NCBI RefSeq assembly: GCF_003330725.1
Contig: NZ_CP030840.1
Span: 6,194,116 to 6,258,115, forward strand
Origin: Acidisarcina polymorpha
GTDB taxonomy: Bacteria > Acidobacteriota > Terriglobia > Terriglobales > Acidobacteriaceae
DNA length: 64,000 nt
Reading direction: 5' to 3'
This document shows positions 63,785-64,000 of this stretch, piece by piece. The position numbers and the translations under genes were made by a program. Positions within the stretch are counted from its first letter, which is position 1, and each line of letters opens with the position of its first letter. The notes beneath the pieces were generated by a model, which was given only the letters and a program-made list of their open reading frames with translations, made no database searches and was not told the origin of the DNA.

Positions 63785-64000
63785 ATGAAGCAGGCTAGCT
63801 CTCCCGACCGGCGCAGGTTCTTAAAGACGAGCGGCGCAGTTGCCGCGGGACTCCTTACCCAGAGCGCGATCGCCTCGCCTGCCGCGACAATCGCTCTGCC
63901 TGCGCTGCCGGCGAATGCCCGCACCCCGGCCGCCATGCCTACCAGGAACCTGGGGAAGACCGGCTACAAAGTTGGCATCTTCAGCCTGGGCGGCCAGGCA
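63785..64000 (+). CDS. Tat-exported aldo/keto reductase, partial
   Basis: The first 72 codons of a gene cut by the window end. The N-terminus MKQASSPDRRRFLKTSGAVA is a twin-arginine signal (RRRFLKT) followed by a hydrophobic Ala-rich stretch. The mature part begins MPTRNLGKTGYKVGIFSLGG, the start of an aldo/keto reductase barrel (RxLGKTGxxV). The rest, including the catalytic tetrad, lies outside the window. Confidence 0.8.
   Translation, partial: MKQASSPDRRRFLKTSGAVAAGLLTQSAIASPAATIALPALPANARTPAAMPTRNLGKTGYKVGIFSLGGQA

Overview
The window is high-GC bacterial chromosome, most likely from an acidobacterium of the Terriglobales (Granulicella/Edaphobacter/Terriglobus type). This is inferred from gene content: an ADOP-type duplicated FtsX permease, SBBP and FG-GAP secreted repeat proteins with Ig-like and MBG-like tails, a sigma factor with a TPR tail next to YCII/DGPF proteins, and complex I genes with family-specific spacing. 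No rRNA, tRNA, CRISPR array or intact insertion sequence was seen.

Layout. 1-6.5 kb: mutS, then a tightly packed peptidoglycan-recycling set (nagZ-like, anmK, peptide-binding lipoprotein). 6.6-9.6 kb: a Ser/Thr kinase convergent with a c-heme HAMP sensor, then a phosphopantetheinyl transferase. 9.6-12.8 kb: hxlR divergent from an NmrA-type reductase, a SnoaL-like protein, a membrane protein and a TetR regulator. 13-17.5 kb: a large secreted SBBP protein broken by a one-base frameshift, a beta-carbonic anhydrase and a decayed alcohol dehydrogenase. 17.6-24.9 kb: a secreted propeller protein, LolC/E and LolD transporter parts, and ClpC. 25-28.9 kb: a dead ABM monooxygenase, two small membrane-associated proteins and an acyl-ACP synthetase/ACP/acyltransferase fusion. 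29-29.8 kb: an orphan, frameshifted atpB.

30-44.8 kb is a complex I operon, nuoA-C-D-X-E-F-[hicAB]-G-H-J-K-L-M-N. nuoB and nuoI are absent. An uncharacterised 133-residue gene is translationally coupled between nuoD and nuoE, and a HicAB toxin-antitoxin pair lies between nuoF and nuoG. A ten-codon stump of a second nuoG start lies just left of hicA, and a diverged stump of a second nuoN end lies right of nuoN. Both differ from the intact genes mainly at synonymous sites. The simplest reading is that hicAB-nuoG...nuoN was exchanged or inserted as a block of about 10 kb, leaving the ends of the older copy as scars.

45-64 kb: a TPR-tailed ECF sigma factor with two YCII proteins, a CYTH protein, a three-gene envelope cluster (M48 protease, STN-like protein, Ig/membrane protein), a small secreted Hcp-like protein, an ADOP permease, a lid-less Hsp70, a multiply broken FG-GAP protein, a phosphate acyltransferase (with a decayed copy of its 3' part 3.5 kb away) and the start of a Tat-exported aldo/keto reductase. 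Two patterns recur: single-base lesions confined to dispensable genes, and 12-22 bp tandem duplications, often at gene boundaries.
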